64,000 bases of DNA from Massilia putida (GTDB taxonomy: Bacteria > Pseudomonadota > Gammaproteobacteria > Burkholderiales > Burkholderiaceae_D): the NCBI RefSeq assembly GCF_001941825.1, contig NZ_CP019038.1, positions 3,038,001 to 3,102,000 on the forward strand, read 5' to 3'. Made by a program: the position numbers and the translations under genes. The notes under the pieces were generated by a model. The model made no database searches. It saw nothing but the letters and a program-made list of their open reading frames with translations, and was not told the origin of the DNA. Of the stretch, positions 1 to 9,236 are shown piece by piece (the stretch's first letter is position 1; each line of letters begins with the position of its first letter).

Positions 1-717
1 ACCCATTTCGCGCATGTACATGCGGACGGGGTCGGTGGTGCGGCCGAAATCGGAGTCGACGGTCGACAGCGCCGCTTCGGCGGCAGCCTCGGCTTCGTCG
101 TCGCTCGTGACGGTGGCGACATTATCGGACAGCAGCAGCGTTTCGGCATCGGGCGCGTGCTCGTAGACGGCAATGCCCATGTCGTTGAACGTGCCGATGA
201 TGCCTTCGATCGCTTCCGGATCGACGATATTGTCCGGCAGATGGTCGTTGATCTCGGAATACGTGAGGAAGCCGCGCTCCTTGCCCGACTTGATCAGGGC
301 CTTGAGCTTCTGGCGGCGGATTTCCAGTTCCTCTTCGCTCGCTTCCGTGTCCGAGGAGAACGCATCTTTCAGCAGCGCTTTTTCCTTGGCCTTGCGGTCC
401 TTGGCCTTGGCCTTGTCGACCGCTTTCAGCTCGGCGCGCTCGACCGCGTTCAGCGCGGCGACTTCGTCGTTCTCGGGCGTGAATTCCTTGGGCTTGCGGC
501 CGCGCCGGCCCGGCACCTTGACGGCCGGCAGCACGTAGCCGGACGTGTCGATCGCGGCGAGGGCTTCCGCGTCGGTCGTCTGGCTGACAGGCGCAACACC
601 CGCAACGCGAGCTTCCGCCTTGTCTTGCGAATTGTCCACTTTAGCGGACATCCTGGTGGATTTGGTAGCCACTTTGGTTTCGGGTTTCTTGGTTGGCACA
701 GGCGCTTTCGAAGTCAC
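1..717 (-). CDS. rpoD: RNA polymerase primary sigma factor RpoD, 5' part (truncated by window edge)
   Basis: Primary sigma-70 factor, which directs core RNA polymerase to housekeeping promoters. Only the N-terminal part is present; the gene continues past base 1. The translation has a Lys/Pro-rich head, then region 1.1 (KALIKSGKERGFLTYSEIN, DHLPDNIVDPEAIEGII, FNDMGIAVYE), and at the edge the start of region 1.2 (TTDPVRMYMREMG). The start is uncertain: in-frame GTG codons lie at 726 and 717 and an ATG at 651. I chose 717 because the Lys-rich head seems native, but no candidate has a strong ribosome site. It is the last gene of the rpsU-yqeY-dnaG-rpoD cluster and has its own extended -10 promoter in the dnaG-rpoD gap. 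Confidence 0.95.
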   Translation of the reverse strand, partial: MTSKAPVPTKKPETKVATKSTRMSAKVDNSQDKAEARVAGVAPVSQTTDAEALAAIDTSGYVLPAVKVPGRRGRKPKEFTPENDEVAALNAVERAELKAVDKAKAKDRKAKEKALLKDAFSSDTEASEEELEIRRQKLKALIKSGKERGFLTYSEINDHLPDNIVDPEAIEGIIGTFNDMGIAVYEHAPDAETLLLSDNVATVTSDDEAEAAAEAALSTVDSDFGRTTDPVRMYMREMG

Positions 718-860
718 AACGACCACTTTACTATGGTTAAAGATAAAGTTTTGTTACCTTACATCACGCTGCAGGCACACTCGGTTGCCCTGCTAACTGA
801 AACAACCCCGCCCGGATTGACACGAAAAATCGTTTCAATGCTTGCAATAGTTAGCGTTTT

Positions 861-870
861 ATTATAGCAC
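861..870 (-). promoter_or_regulatory. Extended -10 promoter of rpoD
   Basis: On the minus strand the dnaG-rpoD gap contains TGCTATAAT, an extended -10 element (TATAAT at 866-861). No convincing -35 hexamer is present at 17 bp; a TTGACT lies 21 bp upstream. A start near 854 would give a leader of roughly 130 nt. This fits the family-wide habit of rpoD having a promoter separate from rpsU-dnaG. Confidence 0.55.
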
Positions 871-920
871 GCGCCCCTGTTCTTTCCAGTCAAGAACGCC
901 GCCTTGGCGACCGTCCTTCA

Positions 921-2723
921 TCAGGCGAATTTCGCAGGGGTTTCGTTTGCTGCCTCCCGGGCCAAGAGGTCCTGCTGAGCTGTGATTTCGCGATAGCGGG
1001 CACTCACCTGATCTGGGGTCAATCCGGAAGAAAACAACTGGTTCAACTCCTGTTTCAATACGTCCATCTTGACTTGCCTCACCGCACTTGTCAGCCATAC
1101 ACGATCGGCTTCGCTATCCGATTCGGGTTCGACGGCGATGGCCGCGATCAGGTTGTCGTATTCGCTGCTCGTCTCCTTCAATTGCTCGGACAACGCGGCG
1201 AACGTACCGTTCGCCCCCAATGCCTGGGCCATCGCGACGAGCTGGCGCAAGCGCTCGGCTTGCTCGACGCCGAAATGGTCGAAAGCGCGCAATGCTGATT
1301 CATCCAGGCCCAGCGCCAGCGCCGGATGGGCGACGAGGATGCGCGACATCTGCAATTCCAGGCCAACCGGCTCCGGGCGCCCCTGGCGCGGCGGGGCTTT
1401 GCGCGCCACCGCAACCGGCTTGGACAACTCGAACAACGCTTCGATCTCCGCCGGCGTTGACTCGGTCAGGTTCGCCAGCCCGCGCACGATCTGCAGGCGC
1501 AGGGCCGTCGGCGTCATGGCTTGCAGCAGCGGTTTCGCATCGAACTGGACGCGCGCCCGGCCTTCCGGCGTGTCGAGATCGTGTTCCGTCGTCACTTCGC
1601 GCAGCAGGAATTGCGACAGCGGCATCGCTTCGTTGATTTCCCGTGCGAACGCTTCCGCGCCGAATTCGCGCACATAGCTGTCCGGATCGTGTTCTTGTGG
1701 CAAGAACAGGAACTTGATCGTCTTGTTGTCCGTGACCTGGGGCAAACAGGCTTCCAGCGCACGGCGGGCGGCGCGGCGGCCGGCCTTGTCGCCGTCGAAA
1801 CTGAAGATGACGTTGTCGGTCTGGCGCAGCAGCTTTTGCACGTGGGTACTGGTACACGCCGTGCCGAGCGTTGCCACGGCTTGCGGGAAGCCGAGCTGGG
1901 CCAAGGCGACGACGTCCATATAGCCCTCCGTCACCAGCACATAACCGGCGTCGCGGATCGCCTGGCGCGCCTCGAACAGCCCATATAACTCATGACCTTT
2001 CTGGAACAGCGGCGTTTCCGGCGAGTTCAGGTATTTCGGTTCGCCGCCGTCGAGCACGCGGCCGCCGAAGCCGATCACCTGCCCTTTCGTGTTCCGGATC
2101 GGGAACATGATGCGTTCGCGGAATCGGTCGTAGCGTTTTTTATTGCCGCCATCCTCATCCACTTTATCGATGACGAGGCCGGATTCGACGAGCGCCAGCG
2201 CGTCGTAATCGGGGAAGACGGAGCGCAGGTTGTCCCAGCCGCCGGGCGCGTAGCCGAGGCCGAAGCGGGCCGCGACTTCTCCCGTCAAGCCGCGGCCTTT
2301 TAAATAGGCAATGGCGTTTGGCGCCGTGCGCAATTGGGCACGATAAAAATCGCAGGCCTGGTTCAGCGCATCCGACAAGGCCAGCGTCTGCGCCTGCTGG
2401 GCGGCGCGCTGGGCCGGCGGAATCTTGTCGTCGGCCTGGGGCACGATCATGCCGACGCTTTGCGCCAAGTCCTTGACGGCGTCGACGAAGCCCATGCCCG
2501 AGTATTCGATCATGAAGCCGATGGCGGTGCCGTGGGCGCCGCAGCCGAAGCAGTGATAGAACTGCTTGGTCGGGCTGACGGTAAAGCTGGGGGACTTTTC
2601 GTTGTGAAACGGACAGAGCCCCATGTAATTGGCGCCGCCCTTTTTCAGCTGCACATAACGTCCCACCACGTCGACGATGTCAACGCGATTGAGCAAGTCG
2701 GTAATGAATGATTGCGGAATCAC
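921..2723 (-). CDS. dnaG: DNA primase
   Basis: Synthesises RNA primers for replication together with the DnaB helicase. The 600-residue length is normal. The N-terminal CHC2 zinc finger is complete (Cys37, His40, Cys58, Cys61 in LCPFHNEKSPSF and FYHCFGCG). The catalytic core carries the RNA polymerase motif (ERIMFPIRN, GFGGRVLDGGEPKYLNSPET) and the Toprim motifs VTEGYMDV and SFDGDKAGRRA. The C-terminal helical part would bind DnaB. It follows yqeY across a 149-bp gap with a terminator-like hairpin, and a TATAGT -10-like box lies about 30-35 bp upstream of the start, so some independent transcription is likely. Confidence 0.97.
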   Translation of the reverse strand: MIPQSFITDLLNRVDIVDVVGRYVQLKKGGANYMGLCPFHNEKSPSFTVSPTKQFYHCFGCGAHGTAIGFMIEYSGMGFVDAVKDLAQSVGMIVPQADDKIPPAQRAAQQAQTLALSDALNQACDFYRAQLRTAPNAIAYLKGRGLTGEVAARFGLGYAPGGWDNLRSVFPDYDALALVESGLVIDKVDEDGGNKKRYDRFRERIMFPIRNTKGQVIGFGGRVLDGGEPKYLNSPETPLFQKGHELYGLFEARQAIRDAGYVLVTEGYMDVVALAQLGFPQAVATLGTACTSTHVQKLLRQTDNVIFSFDGDKAGRRAARRALEACLPQVTDNKTIKFLFLPQEHDPDSYVREFGAEAFAREINEAMPLSQFLLREVTTEHDLDTPEGRARVQFDAKPLLQAMTPTALRLQIVRGLANLTESTPAEIEALFELSKPVAVARKAPPRQGRPEPVGLELQMSRILVAHPALALGLDESALRAFDHFGVEQAERLRQLVAMAQALGANGTFAALSEQLKETSSEYDNLIAAIAVEPESDSEADRVWLTSAVRQVKMDVLKQELNQLFSSGLTPDQVSARYREITAQQDLLAREAANETPAKFA

Positions 2724-2822
2724 TTGATCTAACAGGTATTTGTCTCAGGTCAGACTATACCGCAGGGCTCGTTACAAGTTGATTTGCAACAATGCAACAT
2801 GGCGTTGCCGCTCCGGTGCATC

Positions 2823-2863
2823 AAAAACAGACACGGCCGTAGTGTCGTTGCCGCAGCCGTGTC
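2823..2863 (-). terminator. Hairpin terminator downstream of yqeY
   Basis: Read on the minus strand, GACACGGC (2863-2856) pairs with GCCGTGTC (2837-2830), an 8-bp stem with an 18-nt loop, followed by TGTTTTTG. It lies just 3' of the yqeY stop and could attenuate read-through into dnaG. Confidence 0.5.
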
Positions 2864-2872
2864 GCGCCAGGC

Positions 2873-3322
2873 TCAAGCGCCTGCGAGGGCTTTCTTCACC
2901 TGGGCCGACACCGCCGTCATGTCGGCACGGCCAGCCAGTTTCGGTTTCAGGATGCCCATCACCTTACCCATGTCCTGCGGACCGGCGGCGCCCGATGCGG
3001 CAACCGCGGCGGCCACTTCGGCGGCGACTTCCTCATCCGACAGGCCGGCCGGCATGTATGCCGTCAGCACGGCCAACTCGGACTTTTCCTTATCAGCCAG
3101 ATCCTGGCGGCCACCACTTTCGAACTGGGTGATCGAATCCTTGCGCTGCTTGATCATCTTTTCGACGACAGCCAGCACCTGCGCATCGTTCAGCTCGACC
3201 CGTTCGTCCACTTCCTTGCGCTTGATCTCGGCGATCAAGAGACGGATGGTCGAGAGGCGCTCGCTGTCCTTGGCGCGCATGGCGGCTTTCATGTCGTCGG
3301 TGATTTGGTCTTTCAAGCTCAT
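2873..3322 (-). CDS. yqeY: YqeY/GatB C-terminal-like protein
   Basis: Small cytosolic helical protein of 149 residues that resembles the tail of the GatB amidotransferase subunit. The family is often linked to tRNA or translation, but its exact role is not settled. The sequence starts SLKDQITDDMKAAMRAKD and has the family features TIRLLIAEIKRKEVDER and the C-terminal domain MGKVMGILKPKLAGRADM. The ATG at 3322 is preceded by GGAGTCTCC. It sits between rpsU and dnaG, the usual betaproteobacterial position, which supports the call. Confidence 0.93.
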   Translation of the reverse strand: MSLKDQITDDMKAAMRAKDSERLSTIRLLIAEIKRKEVDERVELNDAQVLAVVEKMIKQRKDSITQFESGGRQDLADKEKSELAVLTAYMPAGLSDEEVAAEVAAAVAASGAAGPQDMGKVMGILKPKLAGRADMTAVSAQVKKALAGA

Positions 3323-3342
3323 GGAGACTCCATTCGATGGGG

Positions 3343-3380
3343 GCAAAAGGCAAAACCCGCTGCGGCACAACCGGAGCGGG
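3343..3380 (-). terminator. Terminator/attenuator after rpsU
   Basis: On the minus strand CCCGCT (3380-3375) pairs with AGCGGG (3361-3356) across a GC-rich loop, followed by the T-rich run TTTTGCCTTTT. It lies in the rpsU-yqeY gap, where partial termination would make S21 more abundant than primase. Confidence 0.5.
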
Positions 3381-3451
3381 CTTCGTCGGATTCAGGCCTT
3401 GCAAAGCCGGGACTGGCAATCGGCCGTCACCGGATCAGGCGTGAATGTAAA

Positions 3452-3664
3452 TCAGTACAGCTTCTTCGGCAGTTGCTGGCTGCGGATGCGCTTGTAGTGA
3501 CGCTTCACGGCAGCGGCCAGCTTGCGCTTGCGCTCTGCAGTCGGCTTCTCGTAGAACTCGCGTGCGCGCAGTTCCGTCAGCAGACCGGTTTTTTCGATAG
3601 TGCGCTTGAAGCGACGCATAGCGACTTCGAACGGCTCGTTTTCTTTAAGGCGGATAGTGGTCAT
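3452..3664 (-). CDS. rpsU: 30S ribosomal protein S21
   Basis: Small-subunit ribosomal protein near the 3' end of 16S rRNA, important in initiation. The 70 residues match the family throughout ([20 protein letters not shown] at the start, basic [17 protein letters not shown] at the end). It is the first gene of the macromolecular-synthesis operon here, with yqeY, dnaG and rpoD downstream on the same strand. Confidence 0.98.
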   Translation of the reverse strand: MTTIRLKENEPFEVAMRRFKRTIEKTGLLTELRAREFYEKPTAERKRKLAAAVKRHYKRIRSQQLPKKLY

Positions 3665-3770
3665 GTAAAAATGAAACCGTTGGATTTAGGGAAGAACGAA
3701 ATTCTAACAGCTTTTCAAGCTCTGTGCGATGTTTTTCATCAGTGTGCAAAGTTGCCACATCGCAGCGGTT

Positions 3771-4982
3771 TCACTCGATCGCCCCGCCCGCCGCGACGCC
3801 GGAAGCCCATGCCCACTGGAAGTTATAGCCGCCGAGCCAGCCCGTGACGTCGACCGTCTCGCCGATGAAATACAGGCCGGGGACATTGTTCGCCATCATC
3901 GTCTGCTGCGACAGTTCGCGCGTATCGACGCCGCCCAGCGTCACCTCCGCCTTCTTATAACCTTCCGATCCGGTCGGCACGATGGCCCAGCGGTTGATCG
4001 CATCGCCCAGCTTGCGCAATTTCGCATCTGCCATGTCCGGCAAGCGCGCATCCAGCGCGAAACCGTTACCGAGCAAGAGACCTTCTGCAAGGCGGGTAGG
4101 CAGCCACTGCGACAAGACATTTCCCAACTGCTTTTTGATCGTCGTCTTCATACCGATCAGTTCTTCCGCCACGTCGATCTCCGGCAGCAGATTCAACAGG
4201 ATGGCCGTGCCCGGCTGCCAGTAGCTGGAAATCTGCAGGATGGCCGGGCCGGACAGGCCGCGGTGCGTGAACAATAAATCTTCCCGGAAATAGCCGTACT
4301 TTGCATTCTTGCCCTTTTTCGACCCCGTCTCGACGTCGACTTCGAGCGCGATGCCGGCCAGCGGCACGAACGGTTGCCAGCTGGGGCCGTCAAAGGTCAG
4401 GGGCACGAGACCAGGGCGCGTCTCGACGATCTTGATATCGAAGTGCTTCGCGATGCGGTAGCCCAGGTCGGTGGCGCCGATCTTCGGGATCGACAGGCCG
4501 CCCGTTGCGACCACGACATTGGCGGCGAGGATGGGTTCACCGTCCGTGTCGATGCGGAACCCATCCGCATGCTTCGAGACCCCGGCCACCTTGCACGGCA
4601 TGCGCCACTGCACGCCGCCCGCGTCGCATTCGGCCTTGAGCATGGCGATGATCTGTTCGGACGAGTCGTCGCAGAACAGCTGGCCGCGGTGCTTTTCGTG
4701 GTACGCGATGCGGTGTTTCTTGACGAGCGCGAGGAAATCCTGGGGCGTGTAGCGCGACAAGGCGCTGCGGCAGAAATGCGGATTCTCGGACAGGAAATTC
4801 TGCGGGCCGGCGTTGATGTTGGTGAAGTTGCAGCGGCCGCCGCCCGAGATGCGGATTTTTTCGGCCAGCTTGCCGGCGTGGTCGACCAGCAGGACGCGCT
4901 TGCCGCGCTGGGCCGCGGTGGCGGCGCACATCATGCCGGCCGCGCCGGCGCCGATGATCGCCACGTCGTAGTGTTTTGCCAT
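3771..4982 (-). CDS. NAD(P)/FAD-dependent oxidoreductase, YhiN/HI0933 family
   Basis: Flavoprotein of 403 residues. The N-terminal Rossmann motif is VAIIGAGAAGMMCA (residues about 6-19), followed by the family signature KIRISGGGRCNFTN (about 47-60). The C-terminal FAD segment is GLYFIGETVDVTGWLGGYNFQWAWASG. The substrate is unknown for most members of this BaiN/YhiN-like family, so no reaction is assigned. The ATG at 4982 is chosen because the Rossmann fold starts immediately after it. It is on the same strand as rpsU but more than 100 bp upstream, so it is probably a separate unit. Confidence 0.9.
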   Translation of the reverse strand: MAKHYDVAIIGAGAAGMMCAATAAQRGKRVLLVDHAGKLAEKIRISGGGRCNFTNINAGPQNFLSENPHFCRSALSRYTPQDFLALVKKHRIAYHEKHRGQLFCDDSSEQIIAMLKAECDAGGVQWRMPCKVAGVSKHADGFRIDTDGEPILAANVVVATGGLSIPKIGATDLGYRIAKHFDIKIVETRPGLVPLTFDGPSWQPFVPLAGIALEVDVETGSKKGKNAKYGYFREDLLFTHRGLSGPAILQISSYWQPGTAILLNLLPEIDVAEELIGMKTTIKKQLGNVLSQWLPTRLAEGLLLGNGFALDARLPDMADAKLRKLGDAINRWAIVPTGSEGYKKAEVTLGGVDTRELSQQTMMANNVPGLYFIGETVDVTGWLGGYNFQWAWASGVAAGGAIE

Positions 4983-5038
4983 GCCTCTTCCGTGAATGCT
5001 GCGCGCAAAAGGCGTGATTGTACGGGAAGGAAGGCGGA

Positions 5039-6019
5039 TCAGACAGCCGTACGTAAAGCCCGCGCCACCTGCACGCACTGCGCCACCTGCGCCGCGATCG
5101 GCGGCGGCACGGGCTGTTCGCCGCGCAGCGCGCGCGCGATCCAGTCGGCGGTGGCGGCCGCGTCGCGGCCTTCCGGCGCGGGCGCCAGCGCGTCGGCCGG
5201 GGCGTCGCGCTCGATCAGCAGGGTCTTTTGTCCGGCGTGGAACCAGTTGATTTCCTGGGCGCGGTTCGCGTTCGCCACCGTCTCGCCTTCGGTGCCGCGC
5301 ATGAGGAAGGCGTCGCCGCGGGCGTGCGGGGCGGCCGTTTCAAAATATTCGGTCAGCATCGCCAGGTATTCCGGATGCGTGTACGACACGAGGCGCAGCG
5401 CCGGGCCCTCGAACGGCTGCAGGATCTTGACGAGGGTGTGCGTGGAATTGCGCACGCCGAGGATGCGGCGCAGCGACAGCTGGTGCGCCAGCTCCGGCGC
5501 CAGCCGCTCGATCGGCATGAAGCACGGTCTTTGGTCCGCAAAAACGTCCAGCATGTCGGCCGTGGAGCCGACGGGGCCGATGCCCATCTCGGCGAAGATC
5601 TCGGCCGTCGTCACGCGGCCCGGATCTTCCTGGACGCCGTGCACCAGCACCGGCACGCCCTCGCGCGCGAGCAGCAGCGCCAGCAGCGGCGTCAGGTTGG
5701 CCAGCTTGCGCGCCCCGTTATAGCTGGGGATCAGCACGGGCGCGAAGTCGCCGGGCGGCGCGGGCAGCGGCGCGAACGACGCTTCGGCCGCGTCCATGAA
5801 GCCGGCGATTTCCTCGACGGATTCGCCCTTGATGCGCATCGCGAGCAGGATGCCGCCCAGTTCCAGGTCGGACACGCGCCCGTCGAGCATGGCGGCGTAG
5901 AGCAGCTTGGCGTCCTCGCGCGACATGCTGCGCGCGCCTTTCACGCCGCGGCCGATCTCCTTGATGAAGCGGGCGGCCGGGAAGGATGCGGGGTTCTGGG
6001 GTGCGTGATTGGTATCCAT
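5039..6019 (-). CDS. ybiB: TrpD2-like glycosyltransferase family 3 protein YbiB
   Basis: Homologue of anthranilate phosphoribosyltransferase (TrpD) that, in the TrpD2/YbiB branch, is known to bind nucleic acid rather than act in tryptophan synthesis. The 326 residues include the family N-terminal helical domain (SREDAKLLYAAMLDGRVSDL, GGILLAMRIKGES) and a long phosphoribosyl-type domain (VPVLVHGVQEDPGRVTTAEI). The start at 6019 (DTNHAPQNP) is chosen over an earlier in-frame ATG at 6064, which lies 65 bp inside the gap to the divergent aroG. Confidence 0.85.
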   Translation of the reverse strand: MDTNHAPQNPASFPAARFIKEIGRGVKGARSMSREDAKLLYAAMLDGRVSDLELGGILLAMRIKGESVEEIAGFMDAAEASFAPLPAPPGDFAPVLIPSYNGARKLANLTPLLALLLAREGVPVLVHGVQEDPGRVTTAEIFAEMGIGPVGSTADMLDVFADQRPCFMPIERLAPELAHQLSLRRILGVRNSTHTLVKILQPFEGPALRLVSYTHPEYLAMLTEYFETAAPHARGDAFLMRGTEGETVANANRAQEINWFHAGQKTLLIERDAPADALAPAPEGRDAAATADWIARALRGEQPVPPPIAAQVAQCVQVARALRTAV

Positions 6020-6128
6020 CGCGACAGCATACCATCCCCTCGCGGATGCGAGTTTTTTGAGCAAGAGGGTGCAGGATGCGCGATTTCAGGCTAGACTCAT
6101 TGATCCCTCAGGAACAAACACGAATGCC

Positions 6129-7190
6129 ATGCTGATCACGCCCGATATCGAAAATACCAACGTCACCTCGTTCGCGACCATGCCGACGCCCAGCGAACTG
6201 CATAAAAAGCTGCCGCTGACGGACAAGGCCTTCACCACCGTGATGAAGGGCCGCGAGACCCTGCGCAACATCCTCGACCGCAAGGACAAGCGCCTGTTCG
6301 TCGTCGTCGGCCCCTGCTCGATCCACGATCCGGTCGCGGGCCTCGACTATGCGCGCCGCCTGAAGGCGCTGCAGGCCGAGGTGCAGGACACGATGGTGCT
6401 GGTGATGCGGGTGTATTTCGAAAAGCCGCGCACGACCACCGGCTGGAAGGGCTATATCAACGATCCGTTCATGGACGACTCGTTCCGCGTCGACGTCGGC
6501 ATGGAACGCGCGCGCCAGTTCCTGCTCGACGTGTGCGAGCTGGGCCTGCCGACCGCCACCGAGGCGCTCGATCCGATTTCTCCGCAATACCTGGGCGACC
6601 TGATCGCCTGGACCGCGATCGGCGCGCGCACGACGGAATCGCAGACGCACCGCGAGATGTCGTCCGGCCTGTCGACGCCCGTCGGCTTCAAGAACGGCAC
6701 CGACGGCGACGTCAGCATCGCCGTCAACGCCGTGCTGTCGTCGTCCAGCCCGCACTCCTTCCTGGGCATCAACGACCAGGGCAGCGTGTCGATCGTGCGC
6801 ACCCGCGGCAACGCCTACGGCCACGTCGTGCTGCGCGGCGGCGGCGGGCGTCCGAACTACGATTCCGTGTCCGTCGCGATCGCCGAACAGGCCCTCACGA
6901 AGGCCGGCCTGCCCGCGAACCTCGTCGTCGACTGCTCGCACGCGAACAGCTACAAGAAGCCGGAACTGCAGCCGCTCGTCATGTCGGACGTGATCCAGCA
7001 GATCAAGCACGGCAACCGGTCGCTCGTCGGCGTGATGATCGAATCGAACATCGTCAGCGGCAGCCAGCCGATTCCGAGCGACCTGTCGCAGCTGAAATAC
7101 GGCTGCTCCGTCACCGACGGCTGCATCGGCTGGGACGACACCGAAGCCATGCTGCGCAGCGCGCACAAGGAATTGCTGCAGCGGGCGTAA
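6129..7190 (+). CDS. aroG: 3-deoxy-7-phosphoheptulonate synthase, class I (AroG type)
   Basis: First step of the shikimate pathway: condensation of phosphoenolpyruvate and erythrose 4-phosphate to DAHP. At 353 residues it has the usual class I length, with the motifs [56 protein letters not shown] and [13 protein letters not shown]. Which aromatic amino acid inhibits it cannot be decided by eye. The start is the ATG at 6129; upstream in-frame sequence overlaps the divergent ybiB. Confidence 0.95.
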   Translation: MLITPDIENTNVTSFATMPTPSELHKKLPLTDKAFTTVMKGRETLRNILDRKDKRLFVVVGPCSIHDPVAGLDYARRLKALQAEVQDTMVLVMRVYFEKPRTTTGWKGYINDPFMDDSFRVDVGMERARQFLLDVCELGLPTATEALDPISPQYLGDLIAWTAIGARTTESQTHREMSSGLSTPVGFKNGTDGDVSIAVNAVLSSSSPHSFLGINDQGSVSIVRTRGNAYGHVVLRGGGGRPNYDSVSVAIAEQALTKAGLPANLVVDCSHANSYKKPELQPLVMSDVIQQIKHGNRSLVGVMIESNIVSGSQPIPSDLSQLKYGCSVTDGCIGWDDTEAMLRSAHKELLQRA

Positions 7191-7372
7191 CGTCCGGCGC
7201 CGCGCAGGCGGTTCGCATCTTCCTCCGGACGCGTGGACGGCGCACGGGCCGCCGCGGCATCGCTGCCGCGGCGCAGCCGGCTGCGCGCCCCGAACCACCC
7301 TACGGTACAATGGCGGATTGCGCGGCGCCCTGGGCGCCCATCTTGTCTTCCTCATACTGTTCCTGCTTGCCC

Positions 7373-8410
7373 ATGATTGTCCTCGGCGTCGAATCCTCCT
7401 GCGATGAAACCGGCCTGGCTCTGTACGACACGGAGCGCGGCCTGCTGGCCCACGCACTGCACTCGCAGGTCGCGATGCACGAGGAGTACGGCGGCGTCGT
7501 GCCGGAACTGGCGTCGCGCGACCATATCCGGCGCGCGCTGCCGCTGCTGGAACAGGTGCTCGCGCAGGCCGACCTGCCGATGGAGCGCATCGACGCCATC
7601 GCCTACACGCAGGGTCCGGGCCTCGCCGGCGCGCTGCTGGTCGGATCGTCCGTCGCGTGCAGCCTGGCGCTCGCGCTCGATAAGCCCGTGCTGGGCGTGC
7701 ACCACCTCGAAGGTCACCTGCTGTCGCCGCTGCTCGCGAGCGAGCGGCCGGAATTCCCGTTCGTCGCCCTGCTCGTCTCCGGCGGCCACACGCAGCTGAT
7801 GCGCGTCGATGGCGTCGGCCGCTACACGCTGCTGGGCGAGACCCTGGACGACGCCGCCGGCGAAGCGTTCGACAAGTCGGCCAAGCTGCTGGGCCTTGGC
7901 TATCCGGGCGGCCCGGCCATTTCGCGCCTGGCGGAATTCGGCGATCCGGAAGCGTATAAATTGCCGCGTCCGATGCTGCACTCGAAGGATTTCAATTTCA
8001 GCTTCTCGGGACTGAAGACGGCCGTGCTGACGGTCGTGAAGAACAACGCGGCGGACGTGGCCAACGTCTGCGAGCAGGACAAGGCCAACATCGCGCGCGG
8101 GTTCGTCGATGCCATCGTCGACGTGCTGACCGCCAAATGCGTGCTGGCGCTGAAGCACACGGGCCTCAAGCGCCTCGTGATCGCGGGCGGCGTGGGCGCG
8201 AACCGCCAGTTGCGCGCATCGCTGAACGCGGCGGCGGCGAAGAAGCGGTTCAAGGTCTATTACCCGGAACTGGAATTCTGCACCGACAACGGCGCGATGA
8301 TCGCGTTCGCGGGCGCGCTGCGGCTGGAGCGCAATCCGGAAGCGGCGCAGCGCGATTACGCGTTCAACGTGCGCCCGCGCTGGCCGCTGGACGAGATCGA
8401 GCCGGCCTGA
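7373..8410 (+). CDS. tsaD: tRNA N6-adenosine threonylcarbamoyltransferase TsaD
   Basis: Transfers threonylcarbamoyl to A37 of ANN-decoding tRNAs, working with TsaB, TsaE and TsaC; tsaE is in this window at 30810. The 345 residues carry the ASKHA nucleotide-binding motifs [15 protein letters not shown] and [11 protein letters not shown], the metal-binding HHLEGH, and [10 protein letters not shown] near the C-terminus. Upstream are a TACAAT -10-like box and a GC palindrome around 7323-7339. It converges on the nitrate transporter genes. Confidence 0.97.
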   Translation: MIVLGVESSCDETGLALYDTERGLLAHALHSQVAMHEEYGGVVPELASRDHIRRALPLLEQVLAQADLPMERIDAIAYTQGPGLAGALLVGSSVACSLALALDKPVLGVHHLEGHLLSPLLASERPEFPFVALLVSGGHTQLMRVDGVGRYTLLGETLDDAAGEAFDKSAKLLGLGYPGGPAISRLAEFGDPEAYKLPRPMLHSKDFNFSFSGLKTAVLTVVKNNAADVANVCEQDKANIARGFVDAIVDVLTAKCVLALKHTGLKRLVIAGGVGANRQLRASLNAAAAKKRFKVYYPELEFCTDNGAMIAFAGALRLERNPEAAQRDYAFNVRPRWPLDEIEPA

Positions 8411-8428
8411 TTTTCGCCGACCTGACCG

Positions 8429-9235
8429 TCAGGCCGCTTCCTTCGCCGGCCTTGCCTGCCGGTGATACAGGAACTCCAGCACCCTCGTCCGATACTCGTT
8501 GTAGAGCGCATCGTGCGCCAGCGCGACGCGCTCGCGCGGGCGCGCCAGACGCACGTCCACGATCTCGCCGATGGTCGCGGCCGGGCCGTTGGTCATCATC
8601 ACGATGCGGTCCGACAGCAGCACCGCCTCGTCCACGTCGTGCGTGACCATCACGACCGTGGAGCCGGTCTGGGCGACGATGCGCAGCAGTTCGTTCTGCA
8701 GGTGGGCGCGGGTCAGCGCGTCCAGGGCGCCGAACGGTTCGTCCATCAGCAGCACCTTCGGCTCCATCGACAGCGCGCGCGCGATGCCGACCCGTTGCTT
8801 CATGCCGCCCGAGATCTCGCTGGGCCGCTTCTGCGCCGCGTGCGTCAGCCCCACGAGCGCCAGCGCATCGGTCGTGCGCGCACGCAGCTTGTCCTTCGGT
8901 TCGCGGTCGCCGAACACGCGCTCGACGGCCAGGTAGACGTTCTCGAAACAGGTCAGCCAGGGCAGCAGCGAATGGTTCTGGAACACCACCGCACGCTCCG
9001 GCGACGGTCCGGCGATCTCGCGGCCGGCGCAGATCAGGACGCCCTCGGTGGCACGCGTCAGGCCCGCCAGCAGGTTCAGCAAGGTCGACTTGCCGCAGCC
9101 CGAGTGGCCGATCAAGGTGATGAACTCGCCGCGCGCCACCTTCAGGTTGACGTCGGCAAGGGCGTGGAACGAGCCCTTGCGGGTGTCGAACAACATCTCG
9201 ACCTGCTGCACTTCGATGAATTTCGGCTCGCTCAT
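8429..9235 (-). CDS. nrtD: Nitrate/nitrite-type ABC transporter ATPase
   Basis: Cytoplasmic ATPase energising the permease encoded just upstream (2-nt gap). The 268 residues have Walker A GHSGCGKSTL, Q-loop VVFQNHSLLPWLTC, signature SGGMKQRVGIARAL, Walker B VLLMDEPFGALDA and switch His in VTHDVDEAVLLSDRI. The segment FQNHSLLPWLTCFENV and the gene order binding protein-permease-ATPase are typical of the nitrate branch of the taurine/nitrate family, but cyanate or bicarbonate relatives cannot be excluded from sequence alone. It is the last gene of the three-gene unit. Confidence 0.9.
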   Translation of the reverse strand: MSEPKFIEVQQVEMLFDTRKGSFHALADVNLKVARGEFITLIGHSGCGKSTLLNLLAGLTRATEGVLICAGREIAGPSPERAVVFQNHSLLPWLTCFENVYLAVERVFGDREPKDKLRARTTDALALVGLTHAAQKRPSEISGGMKQRVGIARALSMEPKVLLMDEPFGALDALTRAHLQNELLRIVAQTGSTVVMVTHDVDEAVLLSDRIVMMTNGPAATIGEIVDVRLARPRERVALAHDALYNEYRTRVLEFLYHRQARPAKEAA

Positions 9236-9236
9236 A

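Noticed and set aside
817..822. TTGACA on the plus strand near the rpoD leader
   Set aside because: No -10 element follows at the proper distance, and no plus-strand gene needs it.
6533..8410. A plus-strand frame starting inside aroG and running into tsaD
   Set aside because: Its first part is an out-of-frame Arg-rich shadow of aroG; only the TsaD part from 7373 is real.
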